A DNA stretch of 64,000 nt from Rana temporaria. Taxonomy: Eukaryota; Chordata; Amphibia; Anura; Ranidae. The notes beneath the pieces are model-generated. The model was not told the DNA's origin. It saw nothing but the letters and a program-made list of their open reading frames with translations, and made no database searches. How positions within the stretch are numbered: the first letter of the stretch is position 1; each line of letters starts with the position of its first letter. Made by a program: the position numbers and the translations under genes. Of the stretch, positions 43,937-54,633 are shown piece by piece. The DNA lies in assembly GCF_905171775.1 (NCBI RefSeq), contig NC_053489.1, positions 334,778,454 through 334,842,453 of the forward strand, written 5' to 3'.

Positions 43937-44187
43937 TAGTTTCTTAACTGTTTGGCAACAGTTATTAACAGTTCCATTTTAACCCCTTCCCGCCGATCGT
44001 ACGCATATATACTTCCTCGGCTTTCAGGGGTTATATTGGGATGATGCCTTCCACCGGCTAGAGTAAGACTGGCACGAAGCCGGAAAACGGCTTTGTGCCA
44101 GTCTTCTCTCTGTAAACACGGAAGCGACGTCACAAGGTCACTTCCAGTTTTCTCGGCTGTCAATGGCACAGTTTAAAAAAAACCTGA
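43937..44187. repeat. Dispersed-repeat fragment (left of nested MITE)
   Basis: It starts TTTTAACCCCTTCCCGCCGA, akin to starts of other TTAA-type repeats in this window. It contains an inverted pair AAGACTGGCACGAAGCCG/CGGCTTTGTGCCAGTCTT (44066-44106). It continues at 44461 after the inserted MITE. Confidence 0.55.
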
Positions 44188-44457
44188 GGCCCCGTACACA
44201 CGTCCGAGAAACTCGACGGGCAAAACACATCGTTTTGCTCGTCGAGTTTCTTGTGAAGCCGCCGAGGATCTCGCCGAGCCAAGTTTCCCCATTGACTAAC
44301 GAGGAAATAGAGAACATGTTCTCTATTTGGCACGACAAGTTTTTCGTCGGTTTCCTCGGCCAAAAGTGTACACATGACCGGGTTTCTCGGCAGAATACGG
44401 CTCCGATCAAGTTTCTGACTGAATTCTGCCAAGAAACTCGGTCATGTGTACTGGGCC
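44188..44457. mobile_element. MITE sharing the Harbinger terminal motif, TGA duplication
   Basis: It starts GGCCCCGTACACACG and ends CATGTGTACTGGGCC, flanked by TGA at 44185-44187 and 44458-44460. The first 15 bases equal the inverted right end of the 35700-43933 Harbinger element. The interior is built of inverted CCGAGAAACTCG-like words. It may be a dependent of related transposases. Confidence 0.7.
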
Positions 44458-44460
44458 TGA

Positions 44461-44900
44461 CAGTATTCAGAATCACCGTTTTTGATGATCTGAATACTTT
44501 GAAGTGTAAAGGAGGGATTTGGGGTCTTTTAGACCCCTGATTCCTCCATAAAGAGTACCTGTCACCACCTATTACTGTCACAAGGGATGTTGACAGCAAT
44601 AAAAGTGATCAAATTTTTTTTTAAAGTAAAAAAAAAAAAAATAGAAAATAAAATAAATTTTTTAAAGCGCCCCAGTACCCGTGAGCTTGCGCAGCAAAGA
44701 AAACGCACACGTAAATGAGAACAATAATTCTAGCACTAGACCTCCTCTGTAACTTTAACCTGGTAACCGTAATTTTTTTTTAAAGCAATTTTTAGGTACC
44801 GTAGTTTGTCGCCATTCCACCAGTGTGCGCAAATTCAAAGCATGACATGTTGGGTATATATTAACTCTGTTGTTATTGTATAAAAATTTGATTGTGCTTG
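44461..44900. repeat. Dispersed-repeat fragment, family X copy 3
   Basis: CTAGCACTAGACCTCCTCTG, GTAACTTTAACCTGGTAACC and CATGACATGTTGGGTAT match 28660-28830 and, inverted, 24820-24960. It also holds CAGTATTCAGAATC/GATCTGAATACT (44460-44501) as a hairpin. Confidence 0.55.
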
Positions 44901-45429
44901 AGTTTTCTATCACTAAGCACTTACTCTTATTTACTGAAGTTTGATGTTGAAATTCAATGTATGGATGTTTATTTTCCTGTAAGTGTATTCATTTATTGAT
45001 AATCTGATTTGTTGTCTTTGGGGATAATGTTGGTTGGCGTAGAAATAGTGTGGCCTGTGTTCCCATGCATCCCTTTACAATTCTATGTATGTCTTCACAC
45101 TGGTTTGTTGCGCTTCTGTTGTGGTGTTAAAAATCTTGCTTGTGAATTTTTGGTCAGTTAAAAAAAACGTACAAAACACGCACCTTCCTGTTGAAATGCA
45201 TTGAAAACACAGCAAGAATGCATCAGTAACACACCCGTGTTATGTTTTTGATGCATTTTTTGAGTTACATGTCCAATGAACAACCATAAGCACAATAAAC
45301 TCATGGCAAAATCATGGTAAAATCACTGCAAAATTGAAGCAAAATCACGTACGTTTTTGTCGCCATTATCAGCAATAACAAATAATAAAACAGAATTTTT
45401 GGCCGCCAAAATGTTGGTGTTCCTCTAAA
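44901..45429. other. No gene recognised
   Basis: AT-rich. Repeated GCAAAATCA-like words lie at 45304-45345. Possible eroded MITE. Confidence 0.35.
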
Positions 45430-45960
45430 CAGGACACCTGTCCAGAGAGCCAACACGGTCCTCATCCGGGTTGGTTCTGCACTAGCCCTCAGGTTCCTGG
45501 CGGCAGAATCCTAAAGAGGAAATAAACCCTGATGGGTGTTACTTCCTCTTTGTTTCCCTGCAAAGGTAAAGCATAATGGGCTACTATGCAAAGCATAGTA
45601 GCCCATTATGTGTCACTTACCTGCAGGAGAAGCCCGCGATGTCTGGTCTTCCTTGCTAGTAGCGAGCGGCCATTCTTCACCCCTATTCTTCCGGGGTCCA
45701 CGAACTCCGGCTCTGTGACTGGCCGGAGTCACGTGATGGCGTGTGACCTCACTTACGGCATGACCCCATTCATAAAATGGCATGCTCAGTGTGCCTGCGC
45801 CGTTGTCTATGGTGCGCATGCGCCATAGACATGGGTACAGTGTTTTTTGCAAATATCTTGTAAACCGTGTGGGTTAAGGAGATATTGCAAGCACCTACAG
45901 GTAAGCCTTAATCTAGGAATACCTGTAGATGACATTTCTACCTAGGATCTGAGACATGTC
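45430..45960. repeat. Hairpin-rich repeat
   Basis: Perfect or near-perfect hairpins include AAAGAGGAAATAA/TTACTTCCTCTTT (45513-45552), CATAATGGGCTACTATG/CATAGTAGCCCATTATG (45571-45610) and GTCTATGGTGCGCATGCGCC followed by ATAGAC (45807-45832). CpG-rich middle. Likely a MITE of unknown family. Confidence 0.5.
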
Positions 45961-46779
45961 CCAGAAGACTGTGGGGAGGAAGAGGAGAACGTCCACTCAA
46001 ATCGCCTAGGCGATTGAAGCAGATTGGGAGTGGGTAAATGTCAAAACTAGGTACCCTCCCCCCCCCCCCAAAAAAAAACGACACTCAAAATATGGCAAAG
46101 AGGGGTGCTATATTTTGAACAAATTCTCTTACATTGTATACAGCGTCCGTTGATTCAGATATCTACCACTTTTCCTGCATCTGTTTTTCAAAACAAGTGT
46201 ATTTAGTTAAGACAACACAATTAAAAGTGGAAACAAAATGACAGGCAATGACTGATACTATCTGAGCAGCTAGGGATGGTGCTGGTGTTAATGGATACCT
46301 ACTGGCAATATCTGTTTTGCTTCAAATACATTTATAAAAACAAGTTTGTAGTGTCTCCCCACATTTGCTTTACATATGGTAATAATCCACTTTAGTACCC
46401 ATGTAGTGTTTATCCAAAGTGGTTCAATGTTTCACATGATAAATACACAAAGAAGCTCTTTTCAAAACAGCAGTGTTGTTTTTAGGCTTTGTTTATTTTG
46501 TGCAACATGGCCTATCTTACTAATGCTTCTCACTGTACCCGGTGACATGATCGCCATTCTTGTTACACATTGTGCATTGTGCACTATTATATGTTTTTAA
46601 TAGAGCATTGTATCTGTTGCTGTTGTTACAAAGTTACAAGTACTGTATAAATAAAATGAAGAAAGTAAATAAGTGACCTCTGTGGGGAAGTTTAACATAC
46701 AACAAAGGAACTGAGAAGTACCATCTTATATTCAGAAAGAAAATGTAAAAAAATTGTGAAAGTGCTCCATTTTATCCTC
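45961..46779. other. No gene recognised
   Basis: A C-run and A-run lie at 46059-46078. Only short frames without domains. Confidence 0.4.
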
Positions 46780-47388
46780 TTCAGCCCCCCGGAAAATTTG
46801 GCTGCTCAATGACCAGGACATTTTTTGCAATACGGCACTGCGTCTATTTAACTGACAATTGCGCGGTCGTGCGACTTTGTACCCAAATATAACTGATGTC
46901 CTTTTTTTTCCCACAAATAGAGCTTTCTTTTGGTTGTATTTGATCAACTCTGCAGTTTTTATTGTTTGCGCTATAAACAAAAAAAGAGAAACTATTTTGG
47001 AAAAAAACACAATATTTTGTACTTTTTGCTATAATAAATATAAATAAAAAATATATATATAAATATATAAATATAAATAAAACATTTTTTTTAAAGCAAA
47101 TTGTTTCCTCAGTTTAGGCCAATATGTATTCTATTCGTATACATATTTTTGGTAATAAAAATCACAATAAACATATATTGATTGGTTTGCACAAAAGTTA
47201 TAGCGTCTACAAAATAGGGGATAGATTTATGGCATTTTTCATTTTTTTTACTTGTAATGGAGGTGATCTGCAATTATTATTGGTACTACGACATTATGGC
47301 GGACATATCGGACACTTTTGACACATTTTTGGGACCATTGGCATTTATACAGTGATCAGTGCTATAAAAATGCCCTGATTACTGTGTA
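46780..47388 (-). repeat. TTAA/AACCACTT repeat, interrupted copy (left part)
   Basis: Family landmarks appear in order: TTAACTGACAATTGCGCGGT, TTTAGGCCAATATG, AAAGTTATAGCGTCTACAAA and TGATTACTGTGTA. The family continuation GTCACTGGCAG resumes only at about 48565, so 47389-48556 is an insertion. Confidence 0.7.
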
Positions 47389-48556
47389 TTGGAAAGGAAA
47401 TCACTACAGTCTCCCGCGGCCGCGGTCGAGGCCTACCTACTCAGCGCCCTCTAAGCTGGGGGGAGGGTTCCGTGACGGTTAAACCTTGCGGTCTCCTATC
47501 GACTGGAAAATGGTGTTTAATGGACTTTACCCTGTTACCGGATGATTCTACAATTGATGGTTGGGACCATTTTCTGGAGTCGCAAAGCGCCAAGGAATCA
47601 AACACCTTCAACGATGTTCCAAGAGAAATTCACTCTGACTTGAGCGCAACGAGCGCGTCTCGTCAGCTATCCAGAGAGACCTCGCGTCTGACCTGGGGAG
47701 TCGGTGAGTCAAGTTTTGTGCCTGTTACTACCCTCAGCTCTCCCGTGTCTTGTGTTGTCCCTGTTTTGAAGAGGGCACCGGACGCTTTGGTGTTGCCGGG
47801 ACGTGGAGATCCACGAACCCTGCCTAGACTGGCCCGGTTGCAGCGGGTTGTGACCCAGAAGGTCGTCGCTGATTACGGGTATGAATACCCATATGTGCCG
47901 CCACGTCTACCGGGACTGGGTAGTGGTGAATTCCCCTGGGAAAGAAGACCAGATCTTCACTGTGCAATCTACTACCCCAAGAGGGGACATTATTTGGTTG
48001 CCTGATCCTTGCTATTATAAATGAGGGCATGAAAACCTTGCTTGTATTCATTTAAAAAAAGGGGAAGTTACGGACAAGTATGCCCCACTCCAGTTAACAT
48101 TTTTTTTTCTTTCCCAGTTTCCCCTTTTCCCCCCTTACTTCTCCAGAACCACAAGGACTATTGTGTAGAACTATTGGGAGGGTTTGGGTTCAGCCAGTTA
48201 GAGTGGGGACTTGGTCAACTTTCCTATAGCAGTTTCGGAACATTTCACCAGGAGAACGACCTGTGTTTTTTATTCTCCCTTCCATTTTTGTGTCACTTCC
48301 CTTTGCTGCTATTTTTGGCATCTTTGATTTGTGACTGTTGCAGTACCAGCGCGCTGACCACTAGGGGCAGCGTTCTGCATCGTTCATCATAAAACAATAC
48401 TGTTATGTTTTGTCTGTATGATTCTTGCATAGAGTAATCTTCCACAGCACTTGTTAGCTTAGAGTTCTTTGGAGGAGGAGACTTCGCGTTCAGGCTTGAG
48501 CGTGCAGTCTCAATCCAAACCTCAGAGATTGTAAATAATAGGAGAGATATTGTATT
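47389..48556 (+). mobile_element. Uncharacterised 1.2-kb insertion carrying a small ORF
   Basis: The host repeat reads TTACTGTGTAT before and TGTATGTCACTGGCAG after, so TGTAT may be a 5-bp duplication. The insertion holds a 177-codon ORF. It is followed by a purine tract (AAAAAAAGGGGAAG, 48054-48067) that could be a polypurine tract, and by about 490 bp of non-coding sequence. A truncated LTR retroelement would fit. No matching 5' LTR is seen, so the class is unresolved. Confidence 0.45.
47472..48005 (+). CDS. Hypothetical protein in the insertion, unknown
   Basis: 177 codons, not recognised. The N-terminal part from the second Met (MDFTLLPDDSTIDGWDHF) is acidic and Ser-rich. The middle is Pro/Val/Leu-rich. 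The C-terminal part (VADYGYEYPYVPPRLPG, EFPWERRPDLHCAIYYP) is Tyr/Pro-rich and ends HYLVA. No signal peptide, membrane segment or catalytic motif was seen. Codon and base composition is much more GC-rich than the surrounding repeat. It could be a retroelement-derived fragment, a spliced exon or a chance frame. Confidence 0.35.
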   Translation: MTVKPCGLLSTGKWCLMDFTLLPDDSTIDGWDHFLESQSAKESNTFNDVPREIHSDLSATSASRQLSRETSRLTWGVGESSFVPVTTLSSPVSCVVPVLKRAPDALVLPGRGDPRTLPRLARLQRVVTQKVVADYGYEYPYVPPRLPGLGSGEFPWERRPDLHCAIYYPKRGHYLVA

Positions 48557-48856
48557 TCCTGTATGTCACTGGCAGAGAAGGGGTTAACACTAAGGGGCGA
48601 TCAAGGGATTAACTTTGTTCCCTAGTGTGTGTTCTAACTGTGGAGGGAGGGGACTCAATATGGGAGATGACAGATTGTGGTTCCCAGCATCACGACCGCC
48701 GGTCACGAGCATCGGCACCCCCGCAGTGCAGCAGGCGCGTGCGCATGCCTGCTGGCTATCCTGCTTAAAGGGACCGACGTACAGCTACGACGGTTCGCGG
48801 GATCGTCCCAACCTGCCGATGTATAATGATGGCGGCAAGTCGGCAAGTGGTTAAAT
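48557..48856 (-). repeat. TTAA/AACCACTT repeat, interrupted copy (right part)
   Basis: It continues GGGGTTAACACTAAGGGGCG and CTAGTGTGTGTTCTAACTGT as in 29410-29500, and ends AGTCGGCAAGTGGTTAA at about 48854. Confidence 0.65.
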
Positions 48857-49060
48857 TGTGTGGCTACTGATGAATTAGGATTTTTTTCACACAGGCAGCA
48901 GACTTTACCACCCTCTGAAAAGCTATATGCAGTGGATCGCTTTTTTCAGACCACAGTTGACAGCCAGTTTACAGTCATTCAGTAAACAGTGCTCTGTGAG
49001 ATGTTTACAGCTTGGAATATTTTTTTTATAACCTAACCCTGCTTTAAAATTCTCTTCAAC
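48857..49060. other. No gene recognised
   Basis: Short anonymous stretch with no clear repeat. Confidence 0.4.
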
Positions 49061-49478
49061 TTTATCCCTGACCTGTCTGGTGTATTCATTGGCCTCCGTG
49101 ATGTTGTTTGTTCACTGAGGTTCTCTAACAAACCTCTGAGGGAGTCACAGAGCAGCTGTATTTATACTGAGATTAAATTACACACAGGTGGACTCTATTT
49201 ACTAATTAGGTGATTTCTGGAGGAAATTGGTTCCACTAGGTTTTAGTTAGGGGTACCAGAGTAAAGGGGGCTGAATACAAATGCATGCCACCCTTTACAG
49301 ATTTTTATTTGTAAAAAAATATCAAAAATATTTATCCTTTTCTTTCCACTTCACAATTATGTGCCACTTTGTGTTGGTCTATCACATAAAATCCCAATAA
49401 AATACATTTACGTTTTTGGTTTCAACATGATAAAATGTGGAAAATGGCAAGGGGTATGAATACTATTTCAAGGCACTA
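49061..49478. mobile_element. Tc1-like element, right-end remnant
   Basis: It ends GGGGTATGAATACTATTTCA followed by AGGCACTATA, a typical Tc1-type terminal repeat. Upstream words (ACACACAGGTGGACTCTATT, ACTTTGTGTTGGTCTATCAC) also occur in fish and frog Tc1-like copies as I recall them. No transposase frame remains. Confidence 0.55.
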
Positions 49479-50522
49479 TACTTGAAATGCTAAAATAAAA
49501 TTGCTGTGCCCTGAAGTGGTTGTCATGTAAATTTCGAGGTGAGCGGTTGTGGGGCGGTAAAAATGTGAATCAATTGCCTAAGTTTACTACCCAGCTGCTG
49601 CCCATGTGAACTAAACCTTAACCGCTTGCCCACCGACCACAGTATATTTACTTTGGCAGGTCAGCTCATATGGGCACAATCACATACCTGTAAGTCGCAG
49701 GCTTCTGTGCTGCCATTCGCTGCAGCACAAGCCGATCAGTGGGCCCTGGCCAATGACAGAAGAGAGCCCTGTCAAAACCAGGTGCCCACACCCTCCTCCC
49801 CCTGAAAGGTGCCAAATGTCGCAGCAGAAGGAAGGAGAAGACAGATTAGCAGGGGTTCCCTTTATGGGTGGAGCTCTGCTTTAAAGATACTTGAGGTACA
49901 CTGTGTTAAAATTTAAAATAAGTGTCAAAAGAAACAAGCCTCTTATTCTGGTACCATAATAATTCTTCATAGCGCTCCCACAGAATGTGGACTTGCCTAT
50001 TTAGGCAGACATTCACTAATTTAAAGTTGATTCAGGGAAAATCCGATTGCCTCTTGGGGGATCAGGAAGGATTTTTTCCCCTTGCTGTAGAAAATTGGAT
50101 AATACTTTTCTGTTTTTTTTTCTTCCTTTCTCTGGATCAACTGTGGGTGAAGAATTGTGTATATGGGATTGTATTATTATTATTTTATTTTATTTTTTGT
50201 TTGAACTAGATGCACTTTTTTCAACCTAACTATGTAATTTATAATGATCATCATTTGCTATACCGACAATTATTCTCCAACCAATGAGAGTTGAAAGCAA
50301 TTGTTTCATGGCTGAAAGTAACAATTGTTTTTGAGAATAACACGTGAATTGTTGTTTAGTGATTTAAGCCTTATACCAGTTATTGTAATAAGCAGGTTGC
50401 ATTTTCCATAATGCTCTTTGCTTTATCAGTCCATTAGATGTCCATTAGAAACCATGATGTAACAAGCAGTAGTAATTATTTAAATAATATGATTGTTCTA
50501 TAAGAGCTGAATTATATATTTA
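49479..50522. other. Mixed repeat fragments, no gene
   Basis: 49619-49680 resembles the start of the TTAA repeat (TTAACCGCTTGCCCACCGAC). 50020-50232 has a GGGGGATCAGGAAGG and TTTTTTCAACCTAACTATG tail like a dispersed retroelement end. The remainder was not identified. Confidence 0.4.
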
Positions 50523-50570
50523 TTAACCACTTGCCGCCCGCCAATGACATATTGACGTCGGCAAAGTGGT

Positions 50571-50882
50571 TGTAGAATCCTGACTGGACGTCATATGACG
50601 TCCTCAGGATTCTGAGCCCTGCGCGCCCCCTGGGGCGCACATCGCGGCGATCGTTGTTGCAGGGTGTCAGTCTGACACCCCACAACACCGATCAAGGTAA
50701 AGAGTCTCTCACGGAGACTCTTTACCACGTGATCAGCCGTGTCCAATCACGGCTGATCACAATGTAAACAGGAAAAGCCGGTAATCGGCTTTTCCTCACT
50801 CGCGTCTGTCAGACGCGAGTAGAGGAGAGCCGATCGGCTGCTCCTGTGACAGGGGGGGTTTGTGCTGATCAATTATCAGCAC
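50571..50882. repeat. Chain of nine consecutive short hairpins
   Basis: Near-perfect inverted repeats follow each other: about 50571-50614 (AGAATCCTGA), 50619-50637 (GCGCCCC), 50662-50680 (GGGTGTCAG), 50699-50724 (AAAGAGTCTC), 50729-50760 (GTGATCAGCCGTG), 50771-50795 (GGAAAAGCCG), 50798-50820 (ACTCGCGTCTG), 50828-50839 (AGCCGATCGGCT) and 50861-50882 (TGTGCTGAT). Several are perfect. Confidence 0.85.
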
Positions 50883-50892
50883 AGCCCACCTC

Positions 50893-51450
50893 GAGGATGC
50901 CCACTGGACCACCAGGGATGCCCACTGGACCGCCAGGGATGCCCACTAGACCACCAGGGATTAAAAAAAAAGGTATGCCACCCTAGACCACCAGGGATGA
51001 GGACACAAAAAATGGATGCCAATCAGTGCCGCAATGGATGCCAATCAGTGCCCACAATGGGCATCACTGATTGGCAGGCATTGTTTGGCACTGATTGGCA
51101 TCCATTAGTACAACACATACAATAGTGCCCAGCTATGCCCATCCTTGCCACCTATCAGTGCCCATCCGTGCCGCCTATCCGTGCCCATCTGTGCCGCCTA
51201 TCCGTGCCGCCTATCCGTGCCCAGCCGTGCCGCCTATCTGTGCCCATCTGTGCCACCTATCTGTGCCCATCCGTGCCACCTATCCAAGCCCATCCATGCC
51301 GCCTATCCATGCCGCCTATCAGTGCCCATCCGTGCCGCCCATCAGTGCCGCATATTAGTGCCCATCAATGCCACCACATCAGTGCCACCTCATTGGTGCC
51401 CATCAGTGCCGCCTTATCAGTGCCTGTCAGTGCAGTACCATCAGTGCCCA
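50893..51450. repeat. Short tandem repeats inside the TTAA element
   Basis: GGATGCCCACTGGACCACCA recurs at 21-bp steps (50895-50960). ATGGATGCCAATCAGTG is repeated, then answered by an inverse CACTGATTGGCATCCAT (51013-51105). From 51125 a GTGCC-CCTATC or GTGCCCATC-type array continues to about 51450. Long open frames here are Cys/Pro/His low-complexity artefacts. Confidence 0.75.
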
Positions 51451-51743
51451 TCTGTGAAGGAGAAAACTTACTTATTTACAATGTTTTATAACAGAAACAA
51501 AAAAATACTTTTTTTTTCTAAATTTTCGGTAATTTTTTTATTTTTTTTGCAGAAAGTAAATATCCCAGGGGTGATCAAATACCACTAAAAGAAAGCTCTA
51601 TTTGTGGGTACAAAATGATAAAAATTTAGTTTGGGTACAGTGTAGCATGACCGCGCAATTGTCATTCAAAGTGCAACAGTACTGAAAGCTGAAAATTGGT
51701 CTGGGTGGGAAGGTGTATTAGTGCCCTGTATGGAAGTGGTTAA

Positions 51744-52765
51744 GTGATCAGTTCTGACACGTGCCAGGAGCTAGTTTGATCATATTTGCACTTCTATAGG
51801 CACCATAAGAGCTTGTGCAATCTGCCATTGTTTTCCAGTGTTGGACATGTCATTGCCTCAATGGTCCAGTGTGGATGACAGTTTTACGGCTGTGTTTAAC
51901 CTGCTTTGCATTGTGTTTCTTTGTACCTAGCAGGTCATATTGAAATGTGTTTGTATTTTGCATTTCGACACATGCATTTGAACAGTGCTGCTTCCAATGC
52001 TGCTTCCAAAGCAGGGTTTGACAACATCACCCATCTACATAAGCCTTTAGTTTATTTTTTACCTTGAGAATATAACATTCAAAAAATTTCAACATCAGCT
52101 TGAAAAAGTGGTAAGTTTACTTAGTTGTGTCATTAACAAGTTCAGAGTTACTCCTGCTTGTAGTAACAATTTTACTTTTATCAAAATACAGTTGGATATG
52201 AGCAGTATATTATTTTTTATGATTGATCATATTTTTTATAATTTGAAGAGTCAAGCTGGTAAATTCAATATTATAGTACTAACAGTGCTAACTGCGGAGT
52301 GAAATACCTAGTCTGGTGGGTTGCATTTTGCCTCTTTAGGGGCATATTTATAAAGCAGTAAATGTGACATTAACCAAACATTTACTCCAGGTAATCACTG
52401 TAATTTATTGTTCAATATGTTTATTGAATTAAGAGTTACAACAGTAGAAAAGGGATTAAAAGGAGTGGCAAGATTACGCCAGTGGCATCCATGATGAAAG
52501 CACCAAACAGAATTGAGCTATACACAGAATAACATGATAAAGACGTTCTGTTAAATAAAACATGGTCAGAAGGTAGCAACTATCAGAAAGAGAAGAAGAA
52601 TAAGAATTAGAAAAGCAAGGGCAGAGGAAGCAAGGGTCAGGTGGATACCCCAGGGTTATTTACTGGATCAAACTCCTATTAGTAGTATTGATATATACTA
52701 ATGTATATATACTATATACTATAATGTATATACTGTATACTGTATCTATAGTAAGTAGTTACTAT
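51744..52765. other. No gene recognised; AT microsatellite
   Basis: It contains an imperfect TATATACTATA-type microsatellite at about 52690-52748. Nothing else was identified. Confidence 0.4.
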
Positions 52766-53447
52766 GGGCCAGATTCACAAAAAAATGCGGCCGTGTAATG
52801 TAGCCCGTTTACGTTACACCGCCACAAGTTTTCAGTGTAAGTGCCCGATCCTCAAAGCACTTACCTGGAAACTTGCGGCGGTGTAACGTAAAGTCGTCCG
52901 GCGCAAGCCCGCCCAATTCAAATGGGGCGGGCACCATTTAAATTAGGCTCGCTCCCGCGCCGGACGTACTGCGCATGCTCCGTCTTGAAATTCCCGCCGT
53001 GCTTTGACGTCATTTTTTCGAACGGCGACGTGCGTAGCGTCCATTCGTATTCCCGGACGTCTTACGCCAAAACAAAAAAAATTTGAAATTCGACCCGGGA
53101 AAGACGGCCATACTTTAACATGGCTCGACTAAAGTTAAGCCATGTTAAAGCAGGTGTAAATTTGCGAAGGGAAAAAATTACTAGCGACGACGTAACGACG
53201 GGAAAAAACTTTGTGGATCGCCGTAACTGCTAATTTGCATACCCGACGCAGGAATACGACGCAAACTCCCCCCAGCGGCGGCCGAAGTATTGCATCCTAA
53301 GATCCGACAGTGTAAGTCAATTACACCTGTCGGATCTTAGGGCTATCTATGCGGAACTGATTCTATGAATCAGCCGCATAGATACGATAGGAGTTACGAC
53401 GGTGTATCAGGAGATACGCCGTCGTATCTCCTCTGTGAATCTGGCCC
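52766..53447. mobile_element. Complete Harbinger-like MITE with GGGCCAGATTCACA ends
   Basis: GGGCCAGATTCACA at the left mirrors TGTGAATCTGGCCC at the right. TAT flanks both sides (52763-52765, 53448-53450). CpG-rich interior with internal inverted pairs (GTAAACGGG type, CACCTGTCGGATCTTA/TAAGATCCGACAG). No transposase. Related to 14777-15422 and to fragments at 54075 and 56360. Confidence 0.7.
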
Positions 53448-53544
53448 TATGCTTTTACCAAACATTCACTGCAGATGTACCTTCCAAGTGCATGTGTTTT
53501 AAATTACAATTAATATGTTGGGTGAAAGAATATTCACTGCTTGA

Positions 53545-53840
53545 GGCTGGGTTCACACTACTACACTACTTTCATCCTACTTTGCTCTGTGTTCAATGTT
53601 TCCCTATGAGAGCGTCTTGTAGCGTCCTACACAAGTCGGTCCGACTTTGAAAATACTCCCTGTACTACTTTTGGTCCTACATTGATCCTACTTCAGGCCC
53701 ATTGAATATCATTGAAGTCGGACCAAAGTAGTATCCTGTTCATGAAAGTAGGATGGATGTAGGACCAATGTAGGATAAATGTAGGACCAATGTAGCAGAG
53801 CAAAGTAGGATGAAAGTAGTGTAGTAGTGTGAACCCAGCC
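53545..53840. mobile_element. MITE with GGCTGGGTTCACAC ends
   Basis: GGCTGGGTTCACACTACTAC at the left mirrors GTAGTGTGAACCCAGCC at the right, with TGA and TAA as flanks. Inside are direct GTAGGACCAATGTAGGA-like repeats and ACTACTTT/AAAGTAGT words. Same terminus as 15643-15909. Confidence 0.7.
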
Positions 53841-53843
53841 TAA

Positions 53844-54074
53844 TACATACACAATACTTTAGTGTTTTATATATAAATCTATACACTTTGATGAAAAAGG
53901 CACGCACCAGGGCTTCCTTCCAATAATTTTTATGAATTTTTAGAAATTTCTTTCACAGAACCAACAGTAATGCAATCCAATCTCTCTTTACAATTAAAGT
54001 CAATTGTCAATATATTTACAAACTTTCCAAAAATATGATCAACCAAACAATCTTGCATAATTTTTATACATAAA
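53844..54074. other. Spacer, nothing recognised
   Basis: AT-rich anonymous sequence between two MITE-type repeats. Confidence 0.4.
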
Positions 54075-54590
54075 GGCCCAGATGCCCAGATGCACATTAC
54101 ACCGCCGTAGCGCAAACGCCGTACGCCGCGCCAACAAGCTATTGCTCCTAACGCTGCGCCAGCATGGCGTGGGATTCGAAGACGTACGCCGGCGTAGGTG
54201 GAAGTGGGCGTGACCCATGCAAATGAGGTGTGACCCCATGCAAATGATGGGCCGAGTGCCAGACATATATGTATCACGAACTGCGCATGTGCCGTGATGT
54301 GGACGCATCCCCCTGCGCCTGCTCACAACTACATCGGAACAACTGCCTAAACTACGCCCGACCACTGCGTACGGCGTGAACGTAACCTACGCCCAGCCAG
54401 ACACACGTCCAACGTAAAATACGCCGGCTTGTGTTCTCTGGTGCAGACCTTTGCATGTCTGCTGCTGGGTTGCACCTCCTTTATGGGGAATAACTTTACG
54501 CCGGACGTACAACTTACGCGCACCTCGCGTAGCCTGCGTCGGGCGCACACACATGGGCATCTGCTCCATAGGGCAAGGGGGGGCAATTGA
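54075..54590. repeat. Harbinger-like MITE fragment (left end kept)
   Basis: It begins GGCCCAGATGCCCAGATGCA and has the CpG-rich TACGCCGGCG and GCGTAGC vocabulary of the family. It breaks off near the hammerhead-like motif. A direct duplication CCATGCAAATGA occurs at 54212 and 54236. Confidence 0.5.
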
Positions 54591-54633
54591 CCCCCCCTGG
54601 AAAAATCGAAAGGGGCTGGATGTCACACAAGAG

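Larger units (their letters stand above)
50523..51743. mobile_element. Full-length TTAA-flanked repeat with AACCACTT ends
   Basis: The left end TTAACCACTTGCC mirrors the right end GGAAGTGGTTAA, with TTAA at both limits. Left third: a chain of hairpins. Middle: short tandem repeats. Right third: the block with ACCGCGCAATTGTCA seen in four other places. At 1221 bp with no transposase, it is probably a non-autonomous TTAA-targeting element. Superfamily (piggyBac-like or other) is undecided. Confidence 0.65.

Noticed and set aside
51095..51588. Cys/Pro/His-rich frames of 87-147 codons
   Set aside because: Low-complexity translation of short GTGCC-CCTATC repeats in three frames.
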